A stretch of 64,000 nt of DNA from Panulirus ornatus (GCF_036320965.1 NC_092230.1:49523094-49587093); one strand, 5' to 3'; positions 1-11,269 are shown, counted from the stretch's first letter. A program made the numbers and translations. Notes: generated by a model not told the origin, from the sequence alone.

Positions 1-959
1 CACCTACATTATGAGCTGATTTGTTTTGGCTTGAATATACAGAATTTTTAAATTGACCTACCTTATTCACATTTTATCACAGTGCAAGGAAGGTCTGTAC
101 GCAGCGATGAGAACATCTCATCATAAACAAATTATAATTTTGCAACTTACAGAGTAACCAATTGAATAAATCTATAAGATAAAAAAGCCACTCAAAGCAA
201 TTACTCTTCTACATCAGACACAAAAATCAGCAAGTTTGCATTTTCTATTTTAAAAAAATACAAGGATAAATTTCTAAGACTGTATGCACTACATAACTTT
301 CTATAATGAATTTTTTTAAGAAAACTCTTAAATACTTTCATTTATGTGACCTACACACAACAACCAGTTTACGTTGAAAGAAACTATCACAGTAGCGACA
401 TTGTCAATTCTATTGCTGATGTCACCTGGAATGGCCAGTTTGCCACATTTTGTTTTCTTACTATTCCAACTATCCAGAGAGTCAAATGAAAACATGAAGG
501 GTTCGCATATGCACTCCCTTACTGAAGCATCACCACAATCAAGAGGCATAAGCAAAATAAGTGGAAAATGTTGAGTTTAGGGGGTTCAAATTTATTACTG
601 GTGTGTTTTCATCAAGATTATAAATTATGTTTACCAATACTGCTCCACTCCACTACTGAAAAAGGAAACACTTCTTGTAGATGTACAATCCCTCACTTGA
701 ACCAACTTCGCCTGGCAATATGTGGGGTTGAAAAAATACTGTAAATGCATTAATTTACTGTGAATACACTATTTGGTTATTATCCACTTCAGCTACACAT
801 CAAAACTAGTTATGGTTATTAAGTAGTTTTATTTGGCAATGGCAGTATAGTATTTACAGAAAAGAATTAAAGTGACAGAACATCATTTGGAGAACACTAC
901 TGCACGCTATTATAATCCATGATATCAAATACTATAGACATGAGTGTTTGTCTTAGGTA
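1..959. other. AT-rich sequence without a recognised feature
   Basis: I recognise no gene, repeat or RNA here. A 75-codon open frame lies on the minus strand at 328-555, but its product matches no family I know and it has no convincing splice sites. The stretch may be intron or intergenic DNA. Confidence 0.5.
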
Positions 960-974
960 ATGAATATCCGGGAA

Positions 975-1036
975 AGAAATACAGGAAGGGAGGATTTCCA
1001 GCTACCCGCCCCTGCCCCTCTTAGTCACCTTCAGGA
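975..1036 (-). mobile_element. SINE-like element, short fragment
   Basis: On the minus strand this reads as the core of the short element seen complete at 38411-38654: a 'gactaagagggg' block followed by 'ctggaaatcctccc'. It abuts the RTE remnant that begins near 1030. Only about 60 bases survive, so neither end can be judged. Confidence 0.5.
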
Positions 1037-1945
1037 AGCAACGAAGAATGTGTGGAAGGAGAGAATGTTATATTGGAGAGCAAAAACAGGTATGTTTGAA
1101 GGAACAGTAGTTCCAACAATATCATATGGTAGCAAGGAAGGGGCTATAGATAGGGTTGTGCAGAGGAGAGTGGATGTGTTGGAAATGAAATGTTTGAGGA
1201 CTATGTGGTGTGAGGTGGTATGATCAAGTAAGTAATGAAAGGGTAATAGGGATGGGTAGAAATAAAAGGTGTGTGGTTGACAGAGAAGAGGAGGGTGTGT
1301 TGAAATGATTTGGACATATAGAGAGAATGGTGAGGAAAAATTCACAAAGAGGATATATGTATCAGAAGTGGAGGGAACAAGGAGAAGTGGGGGACCAAAT
1401 TGGAGGTAGAAGTATGGAGTGAAAAAGATTTTGAGCAATCAGGACCTAAACATACAGGAGGGTGAGAGGCATGCAAGAAACAGAATGAATTGGAATGATG
1501 TGGTAACTGGGGTCAACATGCTGTCAAAGGACTGAACCATAGCATGTGAAGCATCTGAGGTAAACTATGGAAAGGTCTATGGGGCCTGGTGGTTTTGGTG
1601 CTTTACACATGACAGCTTGAGACCGAGTGTGAAGGAATGTGGCCTTTTTTGTCCGTTTTCCTGGACTACCTCGCTGAGGTGGGAAGTACCGATGCTGTTT
1701 CCTGTGGGGCAGGGTAGCAACAAAAATGGATGAAGGCAAGCAAGTAGGAATATGTACATGTGTATATATGTATATGTCTGTGTATGTATATGTATGTATA
1801 TGTTGATATGCATATGTATCATATGTGCATTTGTGGGCATTTACGTATACACATGTGTATATGAGTGGATGGGCCATTCTTTGTCTGTTTCCTGGCACTA
1901 CCTCACTGATACGGGAAACAGCAATTAAGTATAATAAATAAATAA
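1030..1945 (+). mobile_element. RTE-like LINE, 5'-truncated decayed copy with long 3' UTR
   Basis: From 1031 to about 1500 the plus strand encodes a decayed C-terminus of the family's reverse transcriptase protein (compare TKNVWKERM and GMFEGTVVPTISYG with the intact copy at 36634-38316). It is interrupted by frameshifts and stops. The remaining 440 bases form a long 3' UTR that contains two copies of a module around 'ctacctcgctga' (near 1666 and 1898), separated by TATG-rich sequence. It ends in an A/T-rich tail with 'aataaataaataaa'. This is the older, long-UTR version of the family; the young copies have a shorter 3' UTR. Confidence 0.8.
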
Positions 1946-3282
1946 ATGAATATTATTAAGCAAATGGATTTGTATGTAGCATTTATGGATCTGGAGAAGG
2001 CATATGATAGAGTTGATAGAGATGCTCTGTGGAAGGTATTAAGAATATATGGTGTGGGAGGCAAGTTGTTAGAAGCAGTGAAAAGTTTTTATCGAGGATG
2101 TAAGGCATGTGTACGTGTAGGAAGAGAGGAAAGTGATTGGTTCTCAGTGAATGTAGGTTTGCGGCAGGGGTGTGTGATGTCTCCATGGTTTGTTTAATTT
2201 GTTTATGGATGGGGTTGTTAGGGAGGTGAATGCAAGAGTTTTGGAAAGAGGGGCAAGTATGAAGTCTGTTGGGGATGAGAGAGCTTGGGAAGTGAGTCAG
2301 TTGTTGTTCGCTGATGATACAGCGCTGGTGGCTGATTCATGTGAGAAATGCAGAAGCTGGTGACTGAGTTTGGTAAAGTGTGTGAAAGAAGAAAGTTAAG
2401 AGTAAATGTGAATAAGATTAAGGTTATTAGGTACAGTAGGGTTGAGGGTCAAGTCAATTGGGAGGTGAGTTTGAATGGAGACAAACTGGAGGAAGTGAAG
2501 TGTTTTAGATATCTGGGAGTGGATCTGGCAGCGGATGGAACCATGGAAGCGGAAGTGGATCATAGGGTGGGGGAGGGGGCGAAAATTCTGGGAGCCTTGA
2601 AGAATGTGTGGAAGTCGAGAACATTATCTCGGAAAGCAAAAATGGGTATGTTTGAAGGAATAGTGGTTCCAACAATGTTGTATGGTTGCGAGGCGTGGGC
2701 TATGGATAGAGTTGTGCGCAGGAGGATGGATGTGCTGGAAATGAGATGTTTGAGGACAATGTGTGGTGTGAGGTGGTTTGATCGAGTAAGTAACGTAAGG
2801 GTAAGAGAGATGTGTGGAAATAAAAAGAGCGTGGTTGAGAGAGCAGAAGAGGGTGTTTTGAAATGATTTGGGCACATGGAGAGAATGAGTGAGGAAAGAT
2901 TGACCAAGAGGATATATGTGTCGGAGGTGGAGGGAACGAGGAGAATAGGGAGACCAAATTGGAGGTGGAAAGATGGAGTGAAAAAGATTTTGTGTGATCG
3001 GGTCCTGAACATGCAGGAGGGTGAAAGGAGGGCAAGGAATAGAGTGAATTGGAGCGATGTGGTATACCGGGGTTGACGTGCTGTCAGTGGATTGAATCAA
3101 GGCATGTGAAGCGTCTGGGGTAAACCATGGAAAGCTGTGTAGGTATGTATATTTGCGTGTGTGGACGTATGTATATACATGTGTATGGGGGTGGGTTGGG
3201 CCATTTCTTTCGTCTGTTTCCTTGCGCTACCTCGCAAACGCGGGAGACAGCGACAAAGCAAAAAAAAAAAAAAAAAAAAAAA
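1946..3282 (+). mobile_element. RTE-like LINE, 5'-truncated copy with poly(A) tail
   Basis: The copy starts inside the reverse transcriptase at KQMDLYVAFMDLEKAYDRV, which includes motif A, and runs to the C-terminus and a short 3' UTR. It ends in about 22 A residues at 3261-3282. At least three lesions disable it: an extra T near 2193 after SPW, a lost base near 2346 just after the FADDTAL motif, and a TGG-to-TGA change near 2865. The RT motif B (GLRQGCVMSPW) is intact. Otherwise it closely matches the copy at 36634-38316. It lies between the A/T-rich tail of the copy at 1030-1945 and the tail of the reversed fragment at 3294, so it probably inserted into A/T-rich element ends. Confidence 0.9.
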
Positions 3283-3293
3283 TATTATCATAA

Positions 3294-3590
3294 TACTCTG
3301 TTGCTGTCTCCTGCGTTAGCGAGGTAGCGCAAGGAAACACATGAAAGAATAGCCCAACCCACCCACACAAGCACATACACATACCTATACATTTTCACAT
3401 ATACATACACATACATACACAGACATATACATATATGAACATGTACACAATCATACTTGCCCCCATCCATTCATCATCCCATCGCCACCCTACCACACAT
3501 GAAATGGCACCCCCCCCTCCCCCTGCACATGTGCATGGGGTAGCACCAAGAAAAGACAACAAAGGCCACATTCATTCACACTCAGTCTCA
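3294..3590 (-). mobile_element. RTE 3' UTR fragment
   Basis: Reverse-oriented 3' UTR only. The terminal module (plus strand 'gttagcgaggtagcgcaagg') is at 3314-3333, followed by a tract of CATATACA-type repeats, then 'ggggtagcacc' and a block ending in 'cattcacactcagtctc'. No coding part is attached, so it is a heavily 5'-truncated insertion. Confidence 0.7.
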
Positions 3591-3595
3591 ATTAT

Positions 3596-3750
3596 CATAC
3601 TTAACTGCTGTTTCCCGCGTCAGCAAGGTAGCGCCAGGAAACTAATGAAGAATGGCCCATCCACTCATATACACATACATATACATAAATGCCTATATAC
3701 ACACATATACATACATATACATATCAACATTATTAATATTATCATTATAC
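3596..3750 (-). mobile_element. RTE 3' UTR terminal fragment
   Basis: The plus strand shows 'ctgtttcccgcgtcagcaagg' style tail sequence at 3608-3640 followed by 'aatggcccatccactcatatac' like sequence, the hallmark of the family's 3' end read in reverse. It is only about 150 bases long and is sandwiched between two other tail fragments. Confidence 0.6.
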
Positions 3751-4878
3751 TTAGTCGCTGTCTCCCAAGTTAGCAAAGTAGCGCAAGGAAACAGACGAAA
3801 GAATGGCCCAACCTACCCACATACACATGTATATACATAAACGCCCACACAAGCACATATACATACCTATACATTTCAATGTATACATACACAGGCATAT
3901 ACATACATACACATGTACATATTCATACTTGCTGCCTTCAGCCATTCCCACCGCCACCCCACCACACATGAAATGACACCCCACTCCCCCCGTGCGCATG
4001 AGGTAGCGCTAGGAAAAGACAACAAAGGCCACATTCGTTCACACTCAGTCTCTAGCTCTCATGTGTAATGCGCTGAAACCACAGCTCCCTTTCCACATCC
4101 AGGCCCCACAAAACTTTCCATAGTTTACCCCAGACGCTTCACATGCCCTTGTTCAATCCATTGACAGCACATTGACCCCGGTATACCACATCATTCCAAT
4201 CCACTCTATTCCTTGCACACCTTTCACCCTCCTGTATGTTCAGGCCCTGATCGCTCAAAATCTTTTTAACTCCATCCTTCCACCTCCAATTTGGTCTCCC
4301 ACTTCTCCTCATTCCCTCCACCTCTGACACATACATCCTCTTTATCAATCTTTCCTCACTTATTCTCTCCATGTGACCAAATCATTTCAATACACCCTCT
4401 TTTGCTCTCTCAACCACACTCTTTCTATTACCACACATCTCTCTTACCCTTTCACTACTTACTTGATCAAACCACCTCACAATACATATTGCCCTCAAGC
4501 ATTTCATTTCCAACACATCCACCCACCTCCACACAACCCTATATACAGCCCAAGCCTTGCAACCGTATAACATTGCTGGAATCACTATTCCTTCAAACAT
4601 ATCCATTTTTGCTCTCCGAGATAACATTCTAACCTTCCATACATTCTTCAACGCTCCCAGAACCTTCGCCCCCTCCCCCACCATGACTCACTTCTGCTTC
4701 CATGGTTCCATATGCTGCTAAATCCACTCCCAGATATCAAAAACACTTCACTTCCTCCATTTCTTCTCCATTCAAACTTACCTCCCAATTTACTTGTCCC
4801 TCAACAGATATCTAAACACTTCACTTCCTCCAGTTTTTCTCCACTCAAACTTAACTCCCAATTTACTTGTCCCTCAAC
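3751..4878 (-). mobile_element. RTE-like LINE, 5'-truncated copy with long 3' UTR and internal duplication
   Basis: The 3' UTR occupies 3755-4130 and has the long two-module form. The coding remnant runs from 4139 to 4684 on the minus strand and covers the C-terminal part: MERISEERLIKRMYVSEVEG and GRPNWRWKDGVKKIL are clear, and further upstream GMFEGIV-like sequence follows. Frameshifts break the frame near 4380. At the 5' side a 74-base block is directly duplicated (4732-4805 and 4806-4878), each copy ending in 'cttgtccctcaac'. Confidence is high for family membership and moderate for the exact ends. Confidence 0.85.
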
Positions 4879-5325
4879 ACATACTTACATATACATACAT
4901 GCACACAGACATATACATATATATATGCATGTACATATTCATCCTTGCTTGCCTTCATCCATTCCTGGTGCTACCCAGCCCCACAGGAAACAGCATTGCC
5001 ACCCCCCACTTCAGTGGGGTAGCGCCAGGAAAACAGACAAAAAAGGCCACATTCGTTCACACTCAGTCTCTAGCTGTCATGTGTAATGCACCAAAACCAC
5101 AGTTCCCTATCCACATCCAGCCCCCATTAGTTTATTCATCTATCTATTATACTTGATCGCTGCTTCCTGTGTCATGAGGTAGTGCTAGGAAACAGGCAAA
5201 AAATGGCCCATCCAATCATATACACGCACATATATATACACATACATATGTTAATATGTACATGTATGCATATGGACGTTTATGTATATGAGTGGTGGGC
5301 CACTCCTAGTCTGCTCCCAGCACCA
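4879..5325 (-). mobile_element. Two RTE 3' UTR fragments in tandem
   Basis: The first fragment (4879-5130) holds the inner UTR module, with 'ggggtagcgccaggaaaac' at 5018-5036 and 'cactcagtctctagctgtca' at 5060-5079. The second (about 5145-5320) begins with the tail module 'tgaggtagtgctaggaaac' at 5174-5192. Both read 3' to 5' on the plus strand and neither has coding sequence. Confidence 0.65.
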
Positions 5326-5704
5326 TGTATAGTTTCCAAAGGCAAAGCACTGCTAAGGTTTACTGTAGGTACAAGCATATGTTGCTCTAGGGGTAAAATC
5401 ATCATACATCTGGTTGCTGAGACTAGTGTCTCTAACACTGTGAGCAATAGCATTTTGCTTAAATGTACTCAGGCTATGTTGATGGAATGATGTTCCTTCT
5501 TTACTGTTCCCAGCAGCCACTTCATTTTGGGAATTTCACTTCTAAGGATAAGAAAGCCTGGATTCTCAATTGCAAGCATGAATATATGGACACATGAAAT
5601 TTCTAAGCACACTGGGTGCTCAGAATGCATGATCAGATAACTGCTTCCTGCAACACCCTATCAGTACCTCATTTCATTCAGATCAAGACCCCCATGGATC
5701 CAAA
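5326..5704. other. No recognised feature
   Basis: Ordinary-looking sequence between retrotransposon pieces. I see no open frame, repeat or motif that I can support. Confidence 0.4.
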
Positions 5705-6005
5705 ACAAGGATTGCTGTTTCCCACATTAGTAAGGTAGCACCAGGAACAAATGAAAAAAGGCTGCATCCGCTCACAACCATTGTCTAGTTGTCAAGTGTT
5801 ATGCACCAAAACTGCAGCTCCCTAGCCACATCCAGGCCCCACAGTCTTTTCCATGATTTACCCTGTACAATTCACATGAGCTGGTTCAGTCCACTGAGTG
5901 CATGTCAACCCCTGTATAACACACTGTTCCAATTTGCTCTATCCTGTTCATGCCCCTCACTCTCCTGCATGGTCAGGCCCCAATCTCTCAAAATCATTAT
6001 TTTTA
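5705..6005 (-). mobile_element. RTE-like LINE 3' end, diverged
   Basis: On the plus strand the family 3' tail ('cattagtaaggtagcaccagg' type) starts near 5720. It is followed by the UTR block with 'catccaggccccacag' and then the antisense of the extreme C-terminus, up to 'tctctcaaaatcatt'. Many substitutions relative to the young copies show that it is old. Confidence 0.7.
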
Positions 6006-6475
6006 CCCCTGGTTCCTGAAGCCCAAAGCTGTGCTACTTCCAGGAGCTGGGAAAGGTAGACTCCTTTGGAGTGAGAAGTTCTCTGATGAGTGTGCACTCC
6101 TAATATTATCACTGGGAGTATATATCCTCTGATGTAATTCCTTCACTCAGCAATAAGTAAGACAGATATTATGAAACTTATGTTAAAAAAAATCGGCTCA
6201 AAAAGCCAAATGACTGAGTACACATAAGTTTTTTACAAAAAAAATATGATGATTAAATAGCTGATAAATTTGAAGGCTACACAGATCCCACTGTTAAACA
6301 ACTTAACCCTTTTGTGACTCTAGCCATACTTGTATAATTCTGGGTTTTGTAAATCTAACCTTACTTTCATGAATTGACTCTTCCTGCCCACTTTAAAAAG
6401 AATGGTATGCTTTACCAGTATACAGGGGTGATTTATAACACAAGGAATTATAATTAGAATTGTGGATTGAGGGAG
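6006..6475. other. No recognised feature
   Basis: AT-rich sequence between two retrotransposon tails; nothing else can be supported. Confidence 0.4.
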
Positions 6476-6479
6476 CTGT

Positions 6480-6815
6480 GGATTCAGTGCATTACACATG
6501 ACAGCTTGAGACTGAGTGTGAATGAATGTGACCTTTTTTGTCTGTTTTCCTGGCACTACCTCGCTGAACCAGGGGGAAGTGATGCTGCTTCCTATGGGGT
6601 GGGGCAGTGCAAGGAATAGATGAAAACAAGCAAGTATGACTATGTACAAGTGTATATATGTATATGTCTGTGTATGTGTATATGTTGTACATATATGTGC
6701 ATATGGGCATTTATGTATATACACATGTATATGAGTGGATGGGCCTTTCCTCATCTGTTTCCTGGTGCTACCTCACTGACGCGAGAAACGGTGATCCAGT
6801 ATAATAAATAAAAAT
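6480..6815 (+). mobile_element. RTE 3' UTR fragment (long form)
   Basis: Plus-oriented 3' UTR. It begins at 'cattacacatgacagcttg' (about 6490), has the first module 'ctggcactacctcgctga' at 6549-6566, then a GTATATG tract, and the terminal module 'ctggtgctacctcactga' near 6761-6778. It ends in 'aataaataaaaa'. It has the same order as the UTR of the copy at 1030-1945. Confidence 0.75.
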
Positions 6816-7289
6816 GGATAATCTAAAAAAAAATCCTAGAGTGTCGATTACCCATAAAATACAGCAGGGTAATCTGGCCAAAGGTGTTGGGACTCTAGTT
6901 GCCTTTTCTTTCCACCATCTAAAGTAAACAGAGCACTTTAACTGTATAAAGATATAACCTTCCACAAACAACTACAATTATGACCAAGAAAGACTCCTGG
7001 TATCAGTGAATTAAATAACACAATAGGGGAAGCTGTGCCAAATTTATGTTTTCATAGCAACAAATATAATCAATATACCAATTTTTTTTCTTGGTATTAC
7101 CAGTATATGACTTTCTCTGTTATATAAGGCTCTTTCCTGGTAACCTACCTAAATCTTCCTGGCTCCATCCTTAGAGGGGTGATATACAGGCTCATTTGAG
7201 TCAGGTATTTCTTACTGCTGATAAGAGCATGATCCTGGTCCATATGGTGACTGCTGACTGATGATACCAATTCTCTGACCGTTATCCAT
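6816..7289. other. No recognised feature
   Basis: Sequence between two LINE pieces without a supported gene or repeat. Confidence 0.4.
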
Positions 7290-7981
7290 CTCACTATCTA
7301 TCTCACTCTTTCATTACTTACTCAATCAAACCACCTCACACCACATATTGTCCTCAAACATCTCATTTCCAACACATCCACTTTCCTCCGCACAACCCTA
7401 TCTATCACCCATGCCTCACAACTATGTAACATTGTTGGAACCACTATTCCTTCAAACATACCCATTTTTGCTTTCCGAGATAACATTCTCGCCTTCCGCA
7501 CATTCTTCAACACTCCCAGAACCTTCGCCACCTTCCCTACCATGTGACTCACTTCCGCTTCCATGGTTCCATCCGCTGCCAAACCCATTCCTAGATATCT
7601 AAACCACTTTACTTCCTCCAGTTTTTCTCCATTCAAACTTTACTTGTCCCTCAACCCTACTGAACCTAATAACCTTGCTCTTATTCACATTTATTCTCAG
7701 CTTTCTTCTTTCACACACTTTGCCAAACCCAGTCACCAAATTCTGCAGTTTCTCACCCAAATCAGCCACCAGTGCTGTATCATCAGCAAACAACGATTGA
7801 CTCACTTCCCAAGCCCTCTCATCCCCAACAGACTGTATACTTGCCTCTCTCTCCAAAACTCTTGCATTCACCTCCTTAACAACCCCATCCATAAAGAAAT
7901 TAAACAACCATGGAGACATCACACACCCCTGCCGCAAACCGACATTCACTGGGAACCAATCACTTTCCTCTCTTCCTACTT

Positions 7982-7984
<3 letters not shown>
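7290..7984 (-). mobile_element. RTE-like LINE, internal fragment joined to (CA)n
   Basis: The minus strand encodes the segment from VGREESDWFPVNVGLRQGCV through FADDTALVAD to GMFEGIVVPTML and ends near RWFD. The extreme C-terminus and 3' UTR are missing on the left side. On the right, at the 5' side of the element, the sequence 'cttgtacacaca' merges directly into the CA repeat at 7985. Small deletions break the frame near 7640. Confidence 0.85.

Positions 7985-8062
<78 letters not shown>
7985..8062. repeat. Compound (CA)n(TA)n microsatellite
   Basis: CA dinucleotides at about 7985-8018 switch to TA at about 8019-8062. The tract separates two RTE copies and is followed by a T run that is the poly(A) tail of the next copy read in reverse. 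Confidence 0.95.
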
Positions 8063-8079
<17 letters not shown>

Positions 8080-8742
8080 GCTTTGTCGCTGTCTCCCGCG
8101 TTTGCGAGGTAGCGCAAGGAAACAGACGAAAGAAATGGCCCAACCCACCCCCATACACATGTATATACATACGTCCACACACGCAAATATACATACCTAC
8201 ACAGCTTTCCATGGTTTACCCCAGACGCTTCACATGCCTTGATTCAATCCACTGACAGCACGTCAACCCCGGTATACCACATCGCTCCAATTCACTCTAT
8301 TCCTTGCCCTCCTTTCACCCTCCTGCATGTTCAGGCCCTGATCACACAAAATCTTTTTCACTCCAACTTTCCACCTCCAATTTGGTCTCCCTCTTCTCCT
8401 CGTTCCCTCCACCTCCGACACATATATTCTCTTGGTCAATCTTTCCTCACTCATTCTCTCCATGTGCCCGAACCATTTCAAAACACCCTCTTCTGCTCTC
8501 TCAACCACGCTCTTTTTATTTCCACACATCTCTCTTACCCTTACGTTACTTACTCTATCAAACCACCTCACACCACACATTGTCCTCAAACATCTCATTT
8601 CCAGCACATCCATCCTCCTGCGCACAACTCTATCCATAGCCCACGCCTCGCAACCATACAACATTGTTGGAACCACTATTCCTTCAAACATACCCATTTT
8701 TGCTCTCCGAGATAATGTTCTCGACTTCCACACATTCTTCAA
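8063..8742 (-). mobile_element. RTE-like LINE, young 5'-truncated copy
   Basis: The poly(A) tail appears as a T run at 8063-8079. The short-form 3' UTR with its terminal module ('gcgaggtagcgcaagg' on the plus strand) follows at about 8080-8260. A clean 159-codon frame at 8263-8742 then covers the C-terminal domain from MKNVWKSRTLSRRAKMG to the end. It is truncated exactly where a plus-oriented older fragment begins (8743). Confidence 0.9.
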
Positions 8743-9144
8743 GCAGTCTGTTGTGGATGAGAGGGCCTGGGAAGTGAATCAGTTGTCTCCTGATGATACA
8801 GCTAGTGGCTAATACGTATGAGAAACTGCAGAAGTTGGTGACTGGGTTTGGAAAGTGTGTGAAAATTGAGGTTAAATGTCATTAAGAGCAAGGTTATTAG
8901 GTTCAGTAGGGTTGAAGGAAGGTTAACCAGGATGTAACTTTGAATGGACAAAAATTGGAGGAAGTGAAGTGTTTTAGATATCTGGGAGTGGACTTAACAG
9001 CGAATGGAACCATGGAAGTGAAAGTATCGCAGGGTTGGGGAGGGGGCAAAGGTTCTGGGAGCGATGAAGAATGTGTGGAAGGACAGGAGGTTATCTCCGA
9101 GAGAAAAAATGGGTATGTTTGAAGGAATAATATTTCCAACAATG

Positions 9145-9147
<3 letters not shown>
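8743..9147 (+). mobile_element. RTE-like LINE, older fragment in opposite orientation
   Basis: Plus-strand remnant from VVDERAWEVNQ through LEEVKCFRYLGVDL to KMGMFEGIIFPTML. It is diverged, with several small deletions, and the FADDTAL region has collapsed to SPDDTAS. It ends in 'caatgttatat', which runs straight into (TA)n. It is arranged head-to-head with the young copy at 8063-8742. Confidence 0.8.

Positions 9148-9191
<44 letters not shown>
9145..9191. repeat. (TA)n microsatellite
   Basis: About 47 bases of TA between the end of the plus-oriented RTE fragment and the poly(A) tail (T run 9192-9212) of the next minus-strand copy. Confidence 0.95.
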
Positions 9192-9209
<18 letters not shown>

Positions 9210-10512
9210 TTTGCTTTCTCGCTGTCTCCCGCGTTTGCGAGGTAGCGCAAGGAAACAGACGAAAGAAATGGCCCAACCCACCCCCATACACATGTATATA
9301 CATACAAGTCCACACACGCAAATATACATACCTACACAGCTTTCCATGGTTTACCCCAGACACTTCACATGCCCTGACTCAATCCACTGACAGCATGTCA
9401 ACCCCAGTATACCAAATCGATCCAATTCACTCTATTCCTTGCCCTCCTTTCACCCTCCTGCATGTTCAGGCCCCAATCACACAAAATCTTTTTCACTCCA
9501 TCTTTCCACCTCCAATTTGGTCTCCCACTTCTCCTCGTTCCCTTCACCTCTGACACATATATCCTCTTGGTCAATCTTTCCTCACTCATTCTCTCCATGT
9601 GCCCAAACCATTTCAAAACACCCTCTTCTGCTCTCTCAACCACGCTCTTTTTATTTCCACACATCTCTCTTACCCTTATGTTACTTACTCGATCAAACCA
9701 CCTCACACCACACATTGTCCTCAAACATCTCAATTCCAGCACATCCATCCTCCTGCGCACAACTCTATCCATAGCCCACGCCTCGCATCCATACAACATT
9801 GTTGGAACCACTATTCCTTCAAACATACCCATTTTTGCTTTCCGAGATAATGTTCTCGACTTCCACACATTCTTCAAGGCTCCCAGGATTTTCGCCCCCT
9901 CCCCACCCTATGATCCACTTCCGCTTCCATGGTTTCATCCGCTGCCAGATCCACTCCCAGATATCTAAAACACTTTACTTCCTCCAGTTTTGCTCCATTC
10001 AAACTTACCTCCCAATTGACTTGACCCTCAACCCTACTGTAACTAATAACCTTGCTCTTATTCACATTTACTCTTAACTTTCTTCTTTCACACACTTTAC
10101 CAAACTCAGTCACCAGCTTCTGCAGTTTCTCACATGAATCAGCCACCAGCGCTGTATCATCAGCGAACAACAACTGACTCACTTCCCAAGCTCTCTCATC
10201 CCAAACAGACTTCATGCTTGCCCCTCTTTCCAAAACTCTTGCATTTACCTCCCTAACAACCCCATCCATAAACAAATTAAACAACCATGGAGACATCACA
10301 CACCCCTGCTGCAAACCTACATTCACTGAGAACCAATCACTTTCCTCTCTTCCTACACGTACACATGCCTTACATCCTCGATAAAAACTTTTCACTGCTT
10401 CTAACAACTTGCCTCCCACACCATATATTCTTAATGCCTTCCACAGAGCATCTCTATCAACTCTATCATATGCCTTCTCCAGATCCATAAATGCTACATA
10501 CAAATCCATTTG

Positions 10513-10513
<1 letters not shown>
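9192..10513 (-). mobile_element. RTE-like LINE, young 5'-truncated copy in (TA)n
   Basis: A T run (9192-9212) and short 3' UTR precede two open frames, 9398-9877 (159 codons) and 9874-10509 (212 codons). They overlap by a few bases and together cover RT motif A onward. One small frameshift near 9880-9905 separates them, where 'ccctccccaccc' has lost a base relative to 'ccctcccccaccc'. Motif C is LLFADDTALVAD. The 5' end stops at KQMDLYV and runs directly into (TA)n at 10514. The copy at 1946 is truncated at the same point. Confidence 0.92.

Positions 10514-10552
<39 letters not shown>
10514..10552. repeat. (TA)n microsatellite
   Basis: About 39 bases of TA at the 5' junction of the preceding RTE copy. 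Confidence 0.95.
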
Positions 10553-10555
<3 letters not shown>

Positions 10556-10634
10556 AGCCGATGTAGCTCTTTTTCGTCTGTTTCCTGGTGCTACCTCACT
10601 AAAATGGGAAACGGCGATCAAGTATCAAGTATGA

Positions 10635-10638
<4 letters not shown>
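10553..10638 (+). mobile_element. RTE/SINE 3' tail fragment
   Basis: Plus-oriented terminal module 'ctggtgctacctcactaaa' at about 10585-10603, followed by 'gggaaacggcgatcaagt'. It ends next to another TA tract. Too little is left to say whether it came from the LINE or from the SINE-like element that shares this tail. Confidence 0.6.

Positions 10639-10710
<72 letters not shown>
10639..10710. repeat. (TA)n microsatellite
   Basis: About 72 bases of nearly pure TA. Confidence 0.95.
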
Positions 10711-10713
<3 letters not shown>

Positions 10714-11152
10714 GTTTTTTCCTTTACAAGACAATTTGGTCATAATGTTTATGGAAGAATTTTAATACATATATTTGGTCATAAAATTTTGAAATAGAAT
10801 ATTGTCATATAGGGAATCTTTATGGTAGAATTGCATGCTCGGTCAGGGTTTAATGGAAATGTCAAGGACTGACTTGGACGTCCATTTTACCCTGCAGTGT
10901 ATACCAACATCGATGAAGTTATATAATGTTCTTCATGTGTCTTATTAATAAACCACAGTTGACAAGTCTGACCATGATGATGATGATGATGACGTAACTA
11001 CCACAGTGACACATGACGACGACAACCCTCGGGCCTGCAGGTCTCCTGGGGTCCGTGTGAAAGTGCCGTTATACATACACATTACCAAGTCCGATAACAT
11101 AGGAATATAAGCGGATAACTTTGTGGAAAGGTCTATATATCGAGAATACATC

Positions 11153-11154
<2 letters not shown>
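10711..11154. other. No recognised feature
   Basis: No gene recognised. A short (GAT)n run lies near 10974-10992. If the exon at 11270-11511 is real, this is part of its first intron. Confidence 0.4.

Positions 11155-11219
<65 letters not shown>
11155..11219. repeat. (TA)n microsatellite
   Basis: About 65 bases of TA, 50 bases downstream of the proposed splice donor of the minus-strand exon at 11270-11511. Confidence 0.95.
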
Positions 11220-11224
<5 letters not shown>

Positions 11225-11269
11225 TAGTAGGAGGAGTAGTAATGATAAGTGATAGGTAAGGGGCCGTAC

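Noticed and set aside
328..555. 75-codon minus-strand open frame as a terminal exon
   Set aside because: The product is not recognised, and no convincing acceptor or poly(A) signal was found.
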